Part shown: in pieces, positions 18,227 to 28,016 of the stretch
Numbering within the stretch: the first letter of the stretch is position 1
Layout of the letters: the number at the start of each line of letters is the position of its first letter
NCBI GenBank assembly: GCA_963750395.1
Contig: CAVVQM010000007.1
Coordinates: 1-64,000 of the forward strand
Origin: JADJPO01 sp963750395
GTDB taxonomy: Bacteria; Actinomycetota; Actinomycetes; Actinomycetales; Kineosporiaceae
Direction: 5' to 3'
DNA: 64,000 bases
The notes under the pieces: generated by a model
Seen by the model: the letters and a program-made list of their open reading frames with translations, nothing else
Database searches by the model: none
What the model was told of the DNA's origin: nothing
Made by a program: the position numbers and the translations under genes

Positions 18227-19385
18227 GTGGAGGACCACCGCGACGTCGCCTCGACGTGGGTGCAGGTCGATCTCGTGGCCATCCGGGGAAATGTCCAGGC
18301 CGTGCTGGACGCCGGCGCCCCCGACGTGATGGCGGTGATCAAGGCCGACGGCTACGGTCACGGGGCCGTGGCGGTGGGCCGCGCCGCGCTGGCCGGGGGA
18401 GCAAGCCGGCTGGGCGTCGCTCGCGCCGACGAGGCGCTGGAACTGCGCGCGGCGGGGCTCGACGCGCCGATCCTGCTGCTCGGCCACGTGCCGCCGGCCA
18501 CCATCGGTGCCCTGATCGAGGCCGCGGTCGACCTGACCGCTGTGGACCGACGAGCAGATCGCGGCCGTGGCCGCGGTGGCCCGCGAGCGTGGCCTGATCG
18601 CCGGGGTGCACCTGAAGATCGACACCGGGATGACCCGGCTGGGCTGTCACCCGCAGGATGCGGCCGATCTCGCGCGGGCGGTGCGGGCGGCGGCGGGGCT
18701 GCGTCTGGAGGGGGTGTTCACCCACCTGGCCCGCGCGGACGAGACCACCGGTGACGGTGCCGCGACCACGGCCCGCCAGCTCGACGCGTTCGAGACCGCG
18801 CTCACGGCGCTGGACGACGCGGGCCTGCGTCCAGCCCTGGTGCACGCGGCCAACTCCGCGGGCGCCCTGGCCGTACCGCGGTCCCGCTACGACATGGTCC
18901 GTCTCGGCATCGCCATGTACGGGCTGTCCCCGGGCCCGCAGGTGCGGCTACCCGAGGCCGTGCGACCCGCACTGACCTGGCGGTCGGTGCTCGCCAGGGT
19001 CGAGGACGTGCCGCCCGGCCGCGGCGTGAGCTACGGCCACCTGCACCACACCACCGCGGTGCAGCGGATCGGCACCGTCCCGGTCGGGTACGCCGACGGG
19101 TGGCGCCGGGTGGCGGGCAACGAGGTGCTGGTCGCCGGCGTGCGGGTGCCCGTGCTGGGCCGGGTGTGCATGGATCAGTGCATGGTCGATCTGGACCGGG
19201 TCCCGGGGGCCGCCGTGGGCGACGAGGTGGTGCTGATCGGGTCCCAGGGCACGGAGCGGATCAGCGGGGACGACGTCGGCGGTCGTTGGGGGACCATCGG
19301 GTACGAGGTGGTCTGCGGTATCGGACGGCGGGTTCCGCGTTTCCACACACCGTGGACCGACGCCCCGATGCACACCTCAGGGTGA
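18227..19385 (+). CDS. alr: Alanine racemase (frame interrupted)
   Basis: Alr makes D-alanine for peptidoglycan with a PLP cofactor. The combined product is ~385 residues, normal for the family. PLP-binding Lys39 is in AVIKADGYGHG; the C-terminal part has KIDTGMTRLG, the AMYGLSPG segment, and RVCMDQCMVDL. The frame changes near 18547-18548, where one extra base interrupts DLTAVD-DEQIAAVA. Because alanine racemase is normally essential and both halves are well conserved, a sequencing error is more likely than gene loss. GTG start, divergent from the CBS-domain gene. Confidence 0.88.
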
Positions 19386-19453
19386 CGGATGTGACGAGAG
19401 GGGCAGGCGTGGCGGTCCCACGATCGCGCTGCGTGCTCACGTAGCCTCGCCGC

Positions 19454-22207
19454 ATGGCCACCCGAACGACGTCCGCGAGCCGTCCCACCGCCCGGAAGAC
19501 CACGTCGGGCAAGGGCGGGCGCACGAGTGCGCCGAAGCGGCAGACCGGCCGCGGCGCGGCACCCAGGTCCGGCACGAGGGGGGGCACCACCAGGAAGCCT
19601 GGACGCCGTCCGGCGACCCGCCACCCGCGGCGGCGCACCGGACCCTCCTGGCCGATCCGGGCGCTGCGCTCGTTCTGGATGGGAACCGCCGGCCTGGTCG
19701 GCGGCACCGCCCGCCGGTTCCGCAACGACGTGCTCGATCTGGATCCCGCACACCGGCGCGACGGCATCGGACTGCTCTACCTCGCCGTCGCCGTCGTGGT
19801 CGCCGCCGTCCAGTGGTGGGGGATCCCGGGCCAGGTCGGCACCGCCCTGCACATGGTGTTCTCCGGCGGTCTGGGGCGCCTCGCCCTCGTCCTGCCCGTG
19901 GCCCTCGTGGTGATCGGCATCCGCCTGATGCGCCCCGAGGAGGACGACGGTGCGCAGGACACGGTGCGCCGGCTACAGATCGGCTTCGCCGTCCTCGCGC
20001 TGTCGCTGACCGGCCTGCTGCACGTGGCCGCCGGCATCCCCACCCCGCCCGAGGGAGCGGCGCGGATGGAGGCGGGCGGAGGACTCGTCGGCTACCTGGT
20101 CTCCTCCCCGATCGAGGCCGCGGTGACGGTCTGGGTCACCGTCCCGATCCTGGTCCTGCTCGGCCTGTTCGGGCTGCTGGTGCTGACCGGGACGGCGCTG
20201 TACGAGGTGCCGGATCAGTTGCGCGACGGGATCGACCTGGTGCGCGGACGCTCGATCGACCTGCGCGAGGACGACCAGGCCGGTGCCCCGCCGGCTGGAG
20301 CGTTCCTGCGCAAACGGCGCCGGCGGACAGCCGAACCCCCGCAGGGCCCTTTGGTCGGCGACGAGGCCTTCGAGACCGCCCTGATCGACGGCGACGACCC
20401 CAAGGTGACCAAGGGCGCGCAGGCCCGGGCGAAGGCGGCCTCCGCCGCGGCCGAGGAGACGACCGACGACAGGCCCGAGATCACCGCCGGACCCCGCCCC
20501 GGGGAGCGACGCGATGTGCCCGGGGCGCTGCCGCGCCGTCCGGACCGGATCGCCGACCACACCTCCCAGCCAGAGGCGCCGCCGACGACCCAACTCCCGC
20601 AGCGGGTGGAGCAGCTCATGCTCGCCGGCGACGTCAGTTACACCCTGCCCGCCTCGGACATGCTCTCGGCCGGCAGCCCGGCCAAGGCCCGCAGCGCCAC
20701 CAACGACAAGATCGTCGACGCGCTGACCAATGTCTTCGACCAGTTCGGCATCGACGCCCAGGTCACCGGCTTCAGTCGCGGCCCGACCGTCACCCGGTAC
20801 GAGGTCGAGGTCGGACCGGCGGTCAAGGTGGAGCGGGTGACCGCGCTGAACAGGAACATCGCCTACGCGGTCGCCAGCGCCGACGTCAGGATCCTGTCCC
20901 CGATCCCCGGCAGGTCCGCGATCGGCATCGAGATCCCCAACGCCGACCGCGAGACGGTCTCCCTCGGCGACGTGCTGCGCAGCCAGAACGCGCGCAAGGC
21001 CACGCACCCGATGGTGATCGGGGTCGGCAAGGACGTCGAGGGCGGCTACGTGGTGGCCAACCTCGCGAAGATGCCGCACCTGCTGGTCGCCGGTGCCACG
21101 GGCGCGGGCAAGTCCGGCTTCGTGAACTCGATGATCACCTCGGTCCTGATGCGCGCCACGCCCGACGAGGTGCGGATGATCCTGGTGGATCCCAAGCGGG
21201 TGGAGCTGACCATCTACGACGGCATCCCGCACCTGATCACCCCCATCATCACCAACCCGAAGAAGGCCGCCGAGGCCCTCGAGTGGGTCGTCAAGGAGAT
21301 GGACGCGCGCTACGACGACCTGGCGCACTTCGGGTTCAAGCACATCGACGACTTCAACGCGGCCGTCCGGGCCGGCAAGGTGAGCCCGCCGCCGGACAGC
21401 AAGCGCCAGATGGTGCCCTACCCCTACCTGCTGGTGATCGTCGATGAGCTGGCGGACCTGATGATGGTCGCCCCCCGCGACGTCGAGGACTCGATCGTGC
21501 GGATCACCCAGCTCGCCCGGGCCGCCGGCATCCACCTGGTGCTGGCCACCCAGCGCCCGAGCGTCGACGTCGTCACCGGTCTGATCAAGGCGAACGTGCC
21601 GAGCCGGATGGCGTTCGCGACCTCCTCGGTGACCGACTCGCGCGTCGTCCTGGACCAGCCGGGCGCGGAGAAGCTGATCGGGCAGGGCGATGCGCTGTTC
21701 CTGCCGATGGGCTCCAGCAAGACGATGCGCGTGCAGGGCTCGTGGGTCAACGAGTCCGAGATCCGCGACGTGGTCGCCCACGTCAAGGGCCAGCTCGCCC
21801 CGGTCTACCGCGACGACGTCGCCGTCCAGGCGGCCAAGAAACAGATCGACGACGACATCGGCGACGACCTGGAGCTGCTGCTGCAGGCGGCCGAACTGGT
21901 GGTCACCACGCAGTTCGGCTCGACGTCCATGCTGCAGCGCAAGCTCCGGGTCGGCTTCGCCAAGGCGGGCCGGTTGATGGACCTGCTCGAGTCGCGCGGT
22001 GTGGTCGGGCCCAGCGAGGGCAGCAAGGCCCGCGACGTCATGGTCAGGCCCGACGACCTGCCGGCGACGCTGGCGCTGATGCGCGGCGACGACGTGCCGC
22101 CCGGTGGCCGTGCGGCGGCCGTGACCGACGACGCGCCGGCGGAGGACGCGATCGCGAGCGACGACGCCGGGCGCATCCCCAGCCAGTGGGAGCCCGGCGA
22201 TGACTGA
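19454..22207 (+). CDS. ftsK: DNA translocase FtsK/SpoIIIE
   Basis: A 917-residue motor that pumps DNA through the division septum. The basic N-terminus (~70 residues) is followed by about four membrane segments between residues 95 and 245, a charged linker to ~400, then the RecA-like motor with Walker A GATGAGKS near residue 547 and Walker B LLVIVDELADLM. A C-terminal winged-helix gamma domain (STSMLQRKLRVGFAKAGRLM) reads KOPS-type DNA motifs. Architecture is complete. The stop overlaps the following NYN-domain gene by eight bases. Confidence 0.96.
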   Translation: MATRTTSASRPTARKTTSGKGGRTSAPKRQTGRGAAPRSGTRGGTTRKPGRRPATRHPRRRTGPSWPIRALRSFWMGTAGLVGGTARRFRNDVLDLDPAHRRDGIGLLYLAVAVVVAAVQWWGIPGQVGTALHMVFSGGLGRLALVLPVALVVIGIRLMRPEEDDGAQDTVRRLQIGFAVLALSLTGLLHVAAGIPTPPEGAARMEAGGGLVGYLVSSPIEAAVTVWVTVPILVLLGLFGLLVLTGTALYEVPDQLRDGIDLVRGRSIDLREDDQAGAPPAGAFLRKRRRRTAEPPQGPLVGDEAFETALIDGDDPKVTKGAQARAKAASAAAEETTDDRPEITAGPRPGERRDVPGALPRRPDRIADHTSQPEAPPTTQLPQRVEQLMLAGDVSYTLPASDMLSAGSPAKARSATNDKIVDALTNVFDQFGIDAQVTGFSRGPTVTRYEVEVGPAVKVERVTALNRNIAYAVASADVRILSPIPGRSAIGIEIPNADRETVSLGDVLRSQNARKATHPMVIGVGKDVEGGYVVANLAKMPHLLVAGATGAGKSGFVNSMITSVLMRATPDEVRMILVDPKRVELTIYDGIPHLITPIITNPKKAAEALEWVVKEMDARYDDLAHFGFKHIDDFNAAVRAGKVSPPPDSKRQMVPYPYLLVIVDELADLMMVAPRDVEDSIVRITQLARAAGIHLVLATQRPSVDVVTGLIKANVPSRMAFATSSVTDSRVVLDQPGAEKLIGQGDALFLPMGSSKTMRVQGSWVNESEIRDVVAHVKGQLAPVYRDDVAVQAAKKQIDDDIGDDLELLLQAAELVVTTQFGSTSMLQRKLRVGFAKAGRLMDLLESRGVVGPSEGSKARDVMVRPDDLPATLALMRGDDVPPGGRAAAVTDDAPAEDAIASDDAGRIPSQWEPGDD

Positions 22208-22862
22208 CCAGTCGGCGCAGGAAGGCGATCCGGCCGCCGGGCCGGCCCTGCACCTGCTGGTCTGGGACGCGCCGAACATCGACATGACCCTCTCCAACGT
22301 CATCGGGGGCCGGCCCACCCCCGCCTCCCGGCCCCGTTTCGACGCGGTGGCACGCTGGCTGATGGCCGGAGCCGGCCTCGACGAGGACGAGTCCGCGCCG
22401 GTGGAGGTGGAGGGGTGTGTCTTCGTGAACGTGCCGCCGAGCGGCGCGGTCTCGATGCGCGGCTGGATCGAGGCGATCCGCTCGTTCGGGTACGCCGTCT
22501 TCGCCCGGCCGAAGCTCGGCCCGGACGACGACGTGGACGCCGCCATGCTCGCCCACATCGAGGCCCGCGCGGCCACCGGCCGGTTGCGCCGGCTGGTCGT
22601 GGCCAGCGGCGACGGGCGCAACTTCGCCGAACCGATGGAGAAGCTGGCCCAATCGGGCGTCGAGGCCGTCGTGCTGTCCTTCGCGGAGGTCGCCGGCTAC
22701 GCGCAGGAATCCGAGCTGCTCACGTTCGTCGACCTCGAGGACGTGCCGGGGGCCTTCACCAGCCCCCTGCCGCGGGTCCGGTTGGACAACCTGCCGGACG
22801 GTGGCGCCTGGCTCGTGCCGACCCGGTCCATGCTGACCCTGCTGTCCGACGGGCCGGAGTGA
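22200..22862 (+). CDS. NYN-domain protein, putative ribonuclease
   Basis: A 220-residue protein recognised as NYN (PIN-like) type. It has an early acidic motif (LLVWDAPNIDMTL), a central DDDVDAAMLAHIE segment and a VVASGDGRNFAEPM segment, which together place the acidic residues expected to bind metal. NYN domains are predicted RNases. Its ATG overlaps the end of ftsK by eight bases, so it is coupled to ftsK; this neighbourhood is common in actinobacteria. No partner or substrate is known from sequence. Confidence 0.75.
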   Translation: MTDQSAQEGDPAAGPALHLLVWDAPNIDMTLSNVIGGRPTPASRPRFDAVARWLMAGAGLDEDESAPVEVEGCVFVNVPPSGAVSMRGWIEAIRSFGYAVFARPKLGPDDDVDAAMLAHIEARAATGRLRRLVVASGDGRNFAEPMEKLAQSGVEAVVLSFAEVAGYAQESELLTFVDLEDVPGAFTSPLPRVRLDNLPDGGAWLVPTRSMLTLLSDGPE

Positions 22863-22919
22863 GGCGCCGGCAGATCGTGGGTGGACGGGTCCTGCGCCGC
22901 CCGCCGGTAGTCTGACCGG

Positions 22920-24422
22920 GTGCTGAGCGATCGCGGCGTCGAGGACTCGACGCGCCGCGTGGCTCTGGTCACCCTCGGGTGCGCGCGCAACGATGTCGAC
23001 TCCGAGGAACTCGCCGGACGCCTGTCCGCCCAGGGCTGGGAACTGGTGGCCGACGCCGCCGAGGCCGACGTGGCCGTGGTGAACACCTGCGGATTCGTCG
23101 AGCAGGCCAAGAAGGACTCCATCGACACCCTGCTCGAGGCCGCCGACCTGCGCTCCGACGCAGACGCCCGCACCGCCGCCGTGGTGGCCGTCGGGTGCCT
23201 CGCCGAACGGTACGGACGCGAACTGGCCCAACAGCTTCCGGAGGCGGACGCCGTCCTGGGCTTCGATTCCTACCACGACCTGTCCACCCACCTCGGTGCC
23301 ATCCTGGCCGGGCGTCCGCCGGCCGCCCACACGCCGCGCGACCGCCGCACCCTGCTGCCGATCGCGCCGGTCGAGCGCCGTCCGGACCCGGTCGCACCCT
23401 CGGCGGCGGGCGGCACCCCTCGCCCCGGTCCACCGGTCGTCCGGCGCCGGCTGGCCGACGAGCCCTGGGCCCCGCTCAAGATCGCCTCCGGGTGCGATCG
23501 ACGGTGCAGCTTCTGCGCGATCCCGACCTTCCGCGGGTCCTTCGTCTCCCGCCCGCCGGCCGAGGTGCTCGGCGAGGCGGCCTGGCTGGCGCGTCACGGC
23601 GTCCGCGAACTGCTCTGCGTCAGCGAGAACTCCACCTCCTACGGCAAGGATCTGGCAGACCTGCGCCTCCTGGAACGGCTGCTGCCCCAGCTCGCGGCCG
23701 TCGAGGGGATCCGCCGGGTCCGGGTGTCCTACCTGCAGCCGGCCGAGCTGCGGCCCTCGCTGGTCGAGGTGCTCGCCGGGAGCGAGGGCGTGGCACCCTA
23801 CTTCGACCTGTCCTTCCAGCACGCCTCGGGTCCGCTGCTGCGCCGGATGCGCCGGTTCGGGTCCCGCGAGCAGTTCCTCGAGCTGGTCGCCGGGATCCGC
23901 GAGCTGGCCCCGGAGGCCGGCATCCGGTCCAACGTGATCGTGGGTTTCCCGGGGGAGAGCGCGGCCGATCTCGACGAGCTGACCGCCTTCCTGGAGCAGG
24001 CCCGCCTGGACGTGGTGGGGGTGTTCGGCTACTCCGACGAGGACGGCACCGAGGCCGCGGGCCTGGACGGCGCGCTGGCCGCCCACGAGATCGCCGCGCG
24101 CACCGCCACCGTCACCGACCTGGTGACCGAGCTCATGGCGCAACGCGCCGAGGACCGGCTCGGGCAGGTCGTCGAGGTGCTGCTCGACCGGGTCGCAGAC
24201 CGACTCGACGAGGACGAGCTGGAACTCGACCCGGGCACCTGTCCGTCGGACGGCGCAGAGGTGGTGGGGGTGGGGCGGGCCGCTCATCAGGGACCGGACG
24301 TGGACGGCGTGACCCGGCTCGTCGCGACCGGCGGCCCGAGGGGTCTGGGCGCCGGGGACATCGTGCGTGCAGAGGTGATCGCCACCGCCGGAGCGGACCT
24401 GCTCGCCGAGGTGTCGCGATGA
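22920..24422 (+). CDS. rimO: Ribosomal protein uS12 methylthiotransferase
   Basis: RimO attaches a methylthio group to an Asp of ribosomal protein S12. The 500-residue protein has an N-terminal MTTase domain with three Cys (TLGCARND, NTCGF, VGCLA), a radical-SAM motif CDRRCSFC near residue 191 and a C-terminal TRAM domain. RimO rather than MiaB is chosen from the IPTFRG sequence after the radical-SAM cysteines and because a separate miaB is at 41.9 kb. A long Pro/Arg linker around residues 135-180 is an insertion relative to short homologues. GTG start. Confidence 0.92.
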   Translation: MLSDRGVEDSTRRVALVTLGCARNDVDSEELAGRLSAQGWELVADAAEADVAVVNTCGFVEQAKKDSIDTLLEAADLRSDADARTAAVVAVGCLAERYGRELAQQLPEADAVLGFDSYHDLSTHLGAILAGRPPAAHTPRDRRTLLPIAPVERRPDPVAPSAAGGTPRPGPPVVRRRLADEPWAPLKIASGCDRRCSFCAIPTFRGSFVSRPPAEVLGEAAWLARHGVRELLCVSENSTSYGKDLADLRLLERLLPQLAAVEGIRRVRVSYLQPAELRPSLVEVLAGSEGVAPYFDLSFQHASGPLLRRMRRFGSREQFLELVAGIRELAPEAGIRSNVIVGFPGESAADLDELTAFLEQARLDVVGVFGYSDEDGTEAAGLDGALAAHEIAARTATVTDLVTELMAQRAEDRLGQVVEVLLDRVADRLDEDELELDPGTCPSDGAEVVGVGRAAHQGPDVDGVTRLVATGGPRGLGAGDIVRAEVIATAGADLLAEVSR

Positions 24423-25009
24423 GCGAGCGCGCCGCACCGAACGGTGCGACGCACCACGGTGCACCGAGTGTGGTCAACATCGCCAACGCGTTGACCGCAC
24501 TGCGTCTGGCCCTGGTCCCCGTCTTCGGCTGGCTGCTGCTGCACGAGGGCGGGGAGCAGGCGCCCTGGCGGTGGGCGGCCGCAGCGGTGTTCGTGATCGC
24601 GGGCCTGACCGACAAGGTCGACGGGGATCTGGCCCGTCGCCATGGGCTGGTCACCGACCTGGGCAAGATCGCCGATCCGATCGCCGACAAGGCACTGACC
24701 GGGACGGCCTTCGTGGTGCTGTCGGTGCTCGGCGAGTTGCCCTGGTGGGTGACCGTGGTGGTGCTGATCAGGGAGGGCATGATCACCCTGTTGCGCCTGG
24801 CCGTGGTGCGCCGGGTGGTGCTCCCGGCGGGCCGCGGCGGCAAGCTGAAGACGGCCCTGCAGGCCCTGGCCATCCTGTTGTACGTGCTGCCGCTGGCCCC
24901 GGCCGGGCACGTCGTCGCCGTCGCGGTGATGGCCGTGGCGGTCCTGGTGACCGTGGCCACCGGCCTGCACTACCTGGTCGTGGTCACTCGGGCGGTCCGT
25001 TCGGCGTGA
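24419..25009 (+). CDS. pgsA: CDP-diacylglycerol-glycerol-3-phosphate 3-phosphatidyltransferase
   Basis: A 196-residue membrane enzyme of the CDP-alcohol phosphatidyltransferase family with about five membrane segments. The catalytic signature DG-x2-AR-x8-G-x3-D-x3-D is seen as DGDLARR...GKIADPIAD near residues 68-90. It makes phosphatidylglycerol phosphate, precursor of phosphatidylglycerol and cardiolipin. Start overlaps the rimO stop (ATGA) and the end overlaps the following response-regulator start (GTGA), so rimO, pgsA and the two-component genes form one operon. The equivalent mycobacterial gene at this position is pgsA3. Confidence 0.9.
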   Translation: MSERAAPNGATHHGAPSVVNIANALTALRLALVPVFGWLLLHEGGEQAPWRWAAAAVFVIAGLTDKVDGDLARRHGLVTDLGKIADPIADKALTGTAFVVLSVLGELPWWVTVVVLIREGMITLLRLAVVRRVVLPAGRGGKLKTALQALAILLYVLPLAPAGHVVAVAVMAVAVLVTVATGLHYLVVVTRAVRSA

Positions 25010-25686
25010 ACGACGTCCAGCGTGGGCTCGTGCTCGTCGTCGAGGACGATGCGGCGATCGCCGAACTCATCCGCACCGCGCTGAGCACGCAGGGACTGAC
25101 CGTGCACGTGGTCGGCGACGGCGAGTCGGCGTTGGCGGCCGTGCGCCGGGACCGCCCCGCGGTGATCGTGCTGGACGTCGGTCTGCCGGGTCTGGACGGG
25201 ACCGAGGTCTGCCGGCGGCTGCGCTCGGCCGGTGACTGGACGCCGGTGTTGTTCGTCACCGCCCGCGACGAGGAGGTCGACCGGGTGCTCGGGCTCGAAC
25301 TGGGCGCCGACGACTACGTGACCAAGCCGTTCAGCCCCCGCGAACTGGCCGCCCGGGTCCGAGCGGTGCTGCGGCGTGGCGGCCCTGCGGCCGGGATCGA
25401 ACGGCTCGCGGCCGGCCGGGTGGCACTCGACCTGGCCACGCGACGGGTCAGCGCCGACGGACGCCCGGTGGAGCTGACCACCACCGAGTTCGATCTGCTC
25501 GCGCATCTGGTGCGCCGTCCCGGCCGGGTGTTCACCCGTGAGGAGTTGCTGGCGTCGGTCTGGGGATATCCCGCCGGGACCGCGACCAGGACCGTCGACG
25601 TGCACGTCTCCCAGTTGCGGGCCAAGCTCGGCCCGGCGATCGGACTGCGCTCGGTACGCGGGGTCGGCTATGCCGCGGAGGTCTGA
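25006..25686 (+). CDS. OmpR/PhoB-family response regulator
   Basis: A 226-residue two-domain regulator. The receiver domain has acidic residues VVEDD at 12-15, the phosphorylation Asp57 in VIVLDVGLPG and the conserved Lys in DDYVTKPFSPREL. The DNA-binding domain is a winged helix ending in WGYPAGTATRTVDVHVSQLR and SVRGVGYAAE. It is coupled to pgsA by a four-base overlap and to the following histidine kinase by a 17-base overlap. Targets are unknown; the membrane-lipid neighbour pgsA and the secreted-protein genes downstream are candidates. Confidence 0.94.
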   Translation: MNDVQRGLVLVVEDDAAIAELIRTALSTQGLTVHVVGDGESALAAVRRDRPAVIVLDVGLPGLDGTEVCRRLRSAGDWTPVLFVTARDEEVDRVLGLELGADDYVTKPFSPRELAARVRAVLRRGGPAAGIERLAAGRVALDLATRRVSADGRPVELTTTEFDLLAHLVRRPGRVFTREELLASVWGYPAGTATRTVDVHVSQLRAKLGPAIGLRSVRGVGYAAEV

Positions 25687-27056
25687 ACCACGAACGCTCG
25701 CGGTCTGGCTCGCCGCCCTGGTCGCGGTCGTGGCGCTGGCCAGTGCCGCGCTGACCGCGGGCGCCCTGGCCAGGGCCCTCGGGGCCACCAACCGCGCCCA
25801 GGCCGCCGCGGCCCTGGTCGCCGAGGCCGAGACCCTGACCGCGCTCGCCGAGCAGGGCAGCATGCTGCGCCTGGCCGCGCGGATCCGGGTCGTGAACGCC
25901 CGCGCCGGGTGGTCCGCGCAGGTGGTCGGAGGCGGGCTTGCCTCGCGGGAGCCGTTCGATGCCGTCGACGTGACCGGCGTGCCCGAGTCCGAGCCGGTCG
26001 AGCGATCCGTGGACGGCGCGTCCTGGCTGGTCCTGGCCCGGCCGGTGAGCACAGCGTCGAGTGCCGACCAGGGCACCACGGTCCTGCTCGCCCGTCGTCT
26101 GGCGCAGGCGAGCCGGCTGACCCCGGACCAGCGCCGGTCGCTGGTGGTTGCGGCCCTGGCGGGGCTGGTCGCCGGCGCCGGCGCCGCCCTGCTGGTGGCG
26201 GGCAGGATCTCCGCACCGCTGCGCCGGTTGTCCGCCGCTGCCGGGGCGCTGGCCCGGGGGGAGCGCGATATCGACGTCCCGCACGAGGGGCCCGCCGAGG
26301 TGGTCCACGTGGCCGCCGCCCTGGAGGCGCTCGCCGGGGACCTGGACGTCGCGGAGCGCCGCCGCCGATCCTTCCTGCTCGCCGTCTCGCACGAACTGCG
26401 GACCCCGATGACCGCGGTCGCCGGATACGCCGAGATGCTCAGCGACCGCGTCCTGCCCCCCGAGCAGGTGCCCCCGGCGGCCGCCGTGATCGCCGCCGAG
26501 TCGGCCAGGCTGCAGCGCACGGGTCGCCGATCTGCTCGCCCTGGCCCGGTTGGAGGCAGAGGAGTTCCGGCTCGAGGCCCGACCGACCGACGTGGCCGCG
26601 ATCCTGGGGGCCGCCGCGGCGGCCGCCGCCCCCGCGGCGGAGGCCGCCGGGGTACGGGTGCAGGTGCGGACCCAGGGGGCGCTGCGGCCGCTGGTCACCG
26701 ACGGCGAGCGGCTGCGGCAGATCGTGGATGCGCTGGTGGACAACGCCGTCCGGGCCCTGGAGGGCACGCCCGACGGCCGGGTCGTGCTGACCGCGACCGT
26801 CGATCCCGCCGGCGCGGTGCGGCTCGAGGTCGTCGACAACGGGCCCGGGCTGGCGGCCGATGATCTCGCCGTGGCCTTCGAGGCAGGCCTGCTCAGCGAG
26901 CGCTACCGCGGACGGCGCCGGGTGGGCGCCGGGGTCGGGCTGGCCCTGGTGGGCGAGCTGGCCCGCCGACTCGGCGGCCACGCCGAGGCGTCCCCGGCCG
27001 AAGGCGGCGGCGTGGTGTTCGCGGTGGTGCTCCCGGATACCCGAACACTGCCCTGA
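25670..27056 (+). CDS. Sensor histidine kinase (frame interrupted)
   Basis: Reads as a ~461-residue kinase: two membrane segments (residues ~8-35 and ~160-180) flanking an extracytoplasmic sensor, a HAMP-like linker, the H-box FLLAVSHELRTPMTAVAGY, and then in a second frame the ATPase part with N-box DNAVRALEG and G-box DNGPGL...GVGLALVGEL. The break lies between the H-box and N-box at the GGG 26521-26523; with two G the frame continues as QRTVADLLALARLEAEEF. It overlaps its response regulator by 17 bases. Probable sequencing error rather than a dead gene. Confidence 0.87.
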
Positions 27057-27141
27057 CAGTGCGCGATCCTGCCCGTCACCGGCCACCCGCACGGTGGGTC
27101 CCGGTGGCCGCAGCCGGCGGCCGGAGGACCTGGAGGACGAG

Positions 27142-27528
27142 ATGTCGGGATTCCTGATCGGCGTGGCGGGGCTGGTGGCCGTGCCCGCGTTGGTGGCGGG
27201 CGGCGCGGACGGGACCTCGCCGGAGGTGCGTCAGCGTCTCGCCGATGCCTGCGAGCGCGTACCGATGCGGATCGAGCAGGTGGGCCGCGCGCAGGAGCGT
27301 CTGGCCGCGGGCGACGCCACCCCCGGCTCGATCGCCTTCCTCCAGCGCAGGATCGACCGGGCCGAGGCGGCCGGCCGGCAGGACCGGGTGACGCTCCTGA
27401 CCGATCGGATGGCGGTGCGCCGGGACGTCCAGGATCTGCTTCCCAAGGTGCTGATCTCGCTCCGTGACGCTGAGGTCATCTGCCGCGAGCACGATGCGTC
27501 GTCGGTTCCGGCCGAGCCGTCGGCATGA
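27142..27528 (+). CDS. Unrecognised small protein with N-terminal membrane segment
   Basis: A 128-residue protein I do not recognise. The first ~22 residues (MSGFLIGVAGLVAVPALVAG) form a hydrophobic anchor or uncleaved signal; the remainder is charged and helical with possible coiled coil around residues 40-90. A GGAGG site precedes the ATG at good distance. Its stop overlaps the start of the following lipoprotein gene by four bases, so both are probably surface proteins made together. Position directly after a histidine kinase suggests, but does not show, that they belong to its stimulus or regulon. Confidence 0.65.
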   Translation: MSGFLIGVAGLVAVPALVAGGADGTSPEVRQRLADACERVPMRIEQVGRAQERLAAGDATPGSIAFLQRRIDRAEAAGRQDRVTLLTDRMAVRRDVQDLLPKVLISLRDAEVICREHDASSVPAEPSA

Positions 27529-27812
27529 CCAGGGTGGTGGCGGTGCCGGTCAGGGCGCTGGCGGCCGTGGCCCTGGTGGCGACCCTGGCCGGGTGCGGGC
27601 CCATCCGCGCGCGGGACGCCGGCTCAGCGGGGGTCGACTCAGCGGGCGTCCACTCATCGGGCGCGAGCTCATCGGGCGTCGGCTCCGCGGGTGCGTCAGG
27701 CGTCGGTTCGGCGGACGTCGGCGCGGCGGACGTCGCCGCCGTGGAGGGGGCCCTCGCACGCGCCGACGAGGCGCTGGAGGGGGTCGCGGAACAGCTCGAA
27801 CAGGATCGCTGA
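27525..27812 (+). CDS. Small lipoprotein with Ser-Ala-Gly-Val repeats
   Basis: A 95-residue protein with a lipoprotein signal: basic start, hydrophobic core and lipobox LAGC, so the mature protein begins at Cys24. Residues ~33-62 are low complexity, made of repeating SAGV, SSGV and SADV units; at DNA level GACTCAGCGGGCGTC-like units recur. The last ~30 residues are acidic and helical. No known domain. It is translationally coupled to the upstream anchored protein. The repeat stretch could be a spacer through the cell wall. Confidence 0.6.
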   Translation: MTRVVAVPVRALAAVALVATLAGCGPIRARDAGSAGVDSAGVHSSGASSSGVGSAGASGVGSADVGAADVAAVEGALARADEALEGVAEQLEQDR

Positions 27813-27824
27813 GTGATGGCGGAA

Positions 27825-27845
27825 CAACCCGGTGTGCACCGGGGT
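27825..27845. terminator. Short hairpin after the lipoprotein gene
   Basis: CCCGGTG and CACCGGG pair around a two-base turn, with AAC and GTT flanks that extend pairing imperfectly. It lies 14 bases after the lipoprotein stop. It may be a weak terminator without a T run or an operator palindrome. Confidence 0.35.
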
Positions 27846-27950
27846 TGGTCGAGCATCGGGCCGTGCCGATCCGGCGCCGGTCGGGTCGGCGGGGTACGGT
27901 GGACTCCTCTACTGAGGTGGCCGGAGTTCAGCCGCCACCCCAGCGGGACG

Positions 27951-27980
27951 ATGACGTAGTCGAGAATGACGTGGTCGAGA
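27951..27980. repeat. Tandem 15-bp repeat upstream of clgR
   Basis: Two adjacent 15-base copies, ATGACGTAGTCGAGA and ATGACGTGGTCGAGA, differ by one base. They end 36 bases before the clgR start, in the region expected to hold its promoter. A tandem regulator site or a simple duplication are both possible. Confidence 0.65.
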
Positions 27981-28016
27981 CGTAGGCTGCCGGTAGGTGG
28001 AAGGGAGGGCGTCGCC

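Noticed and set aside
22044..24464. 806-codon open frame opposite rimO.
   Set aside because: It is antisense to rimO and part of ftsK, has no protein-family pattern and reflects GC-rich third positions.
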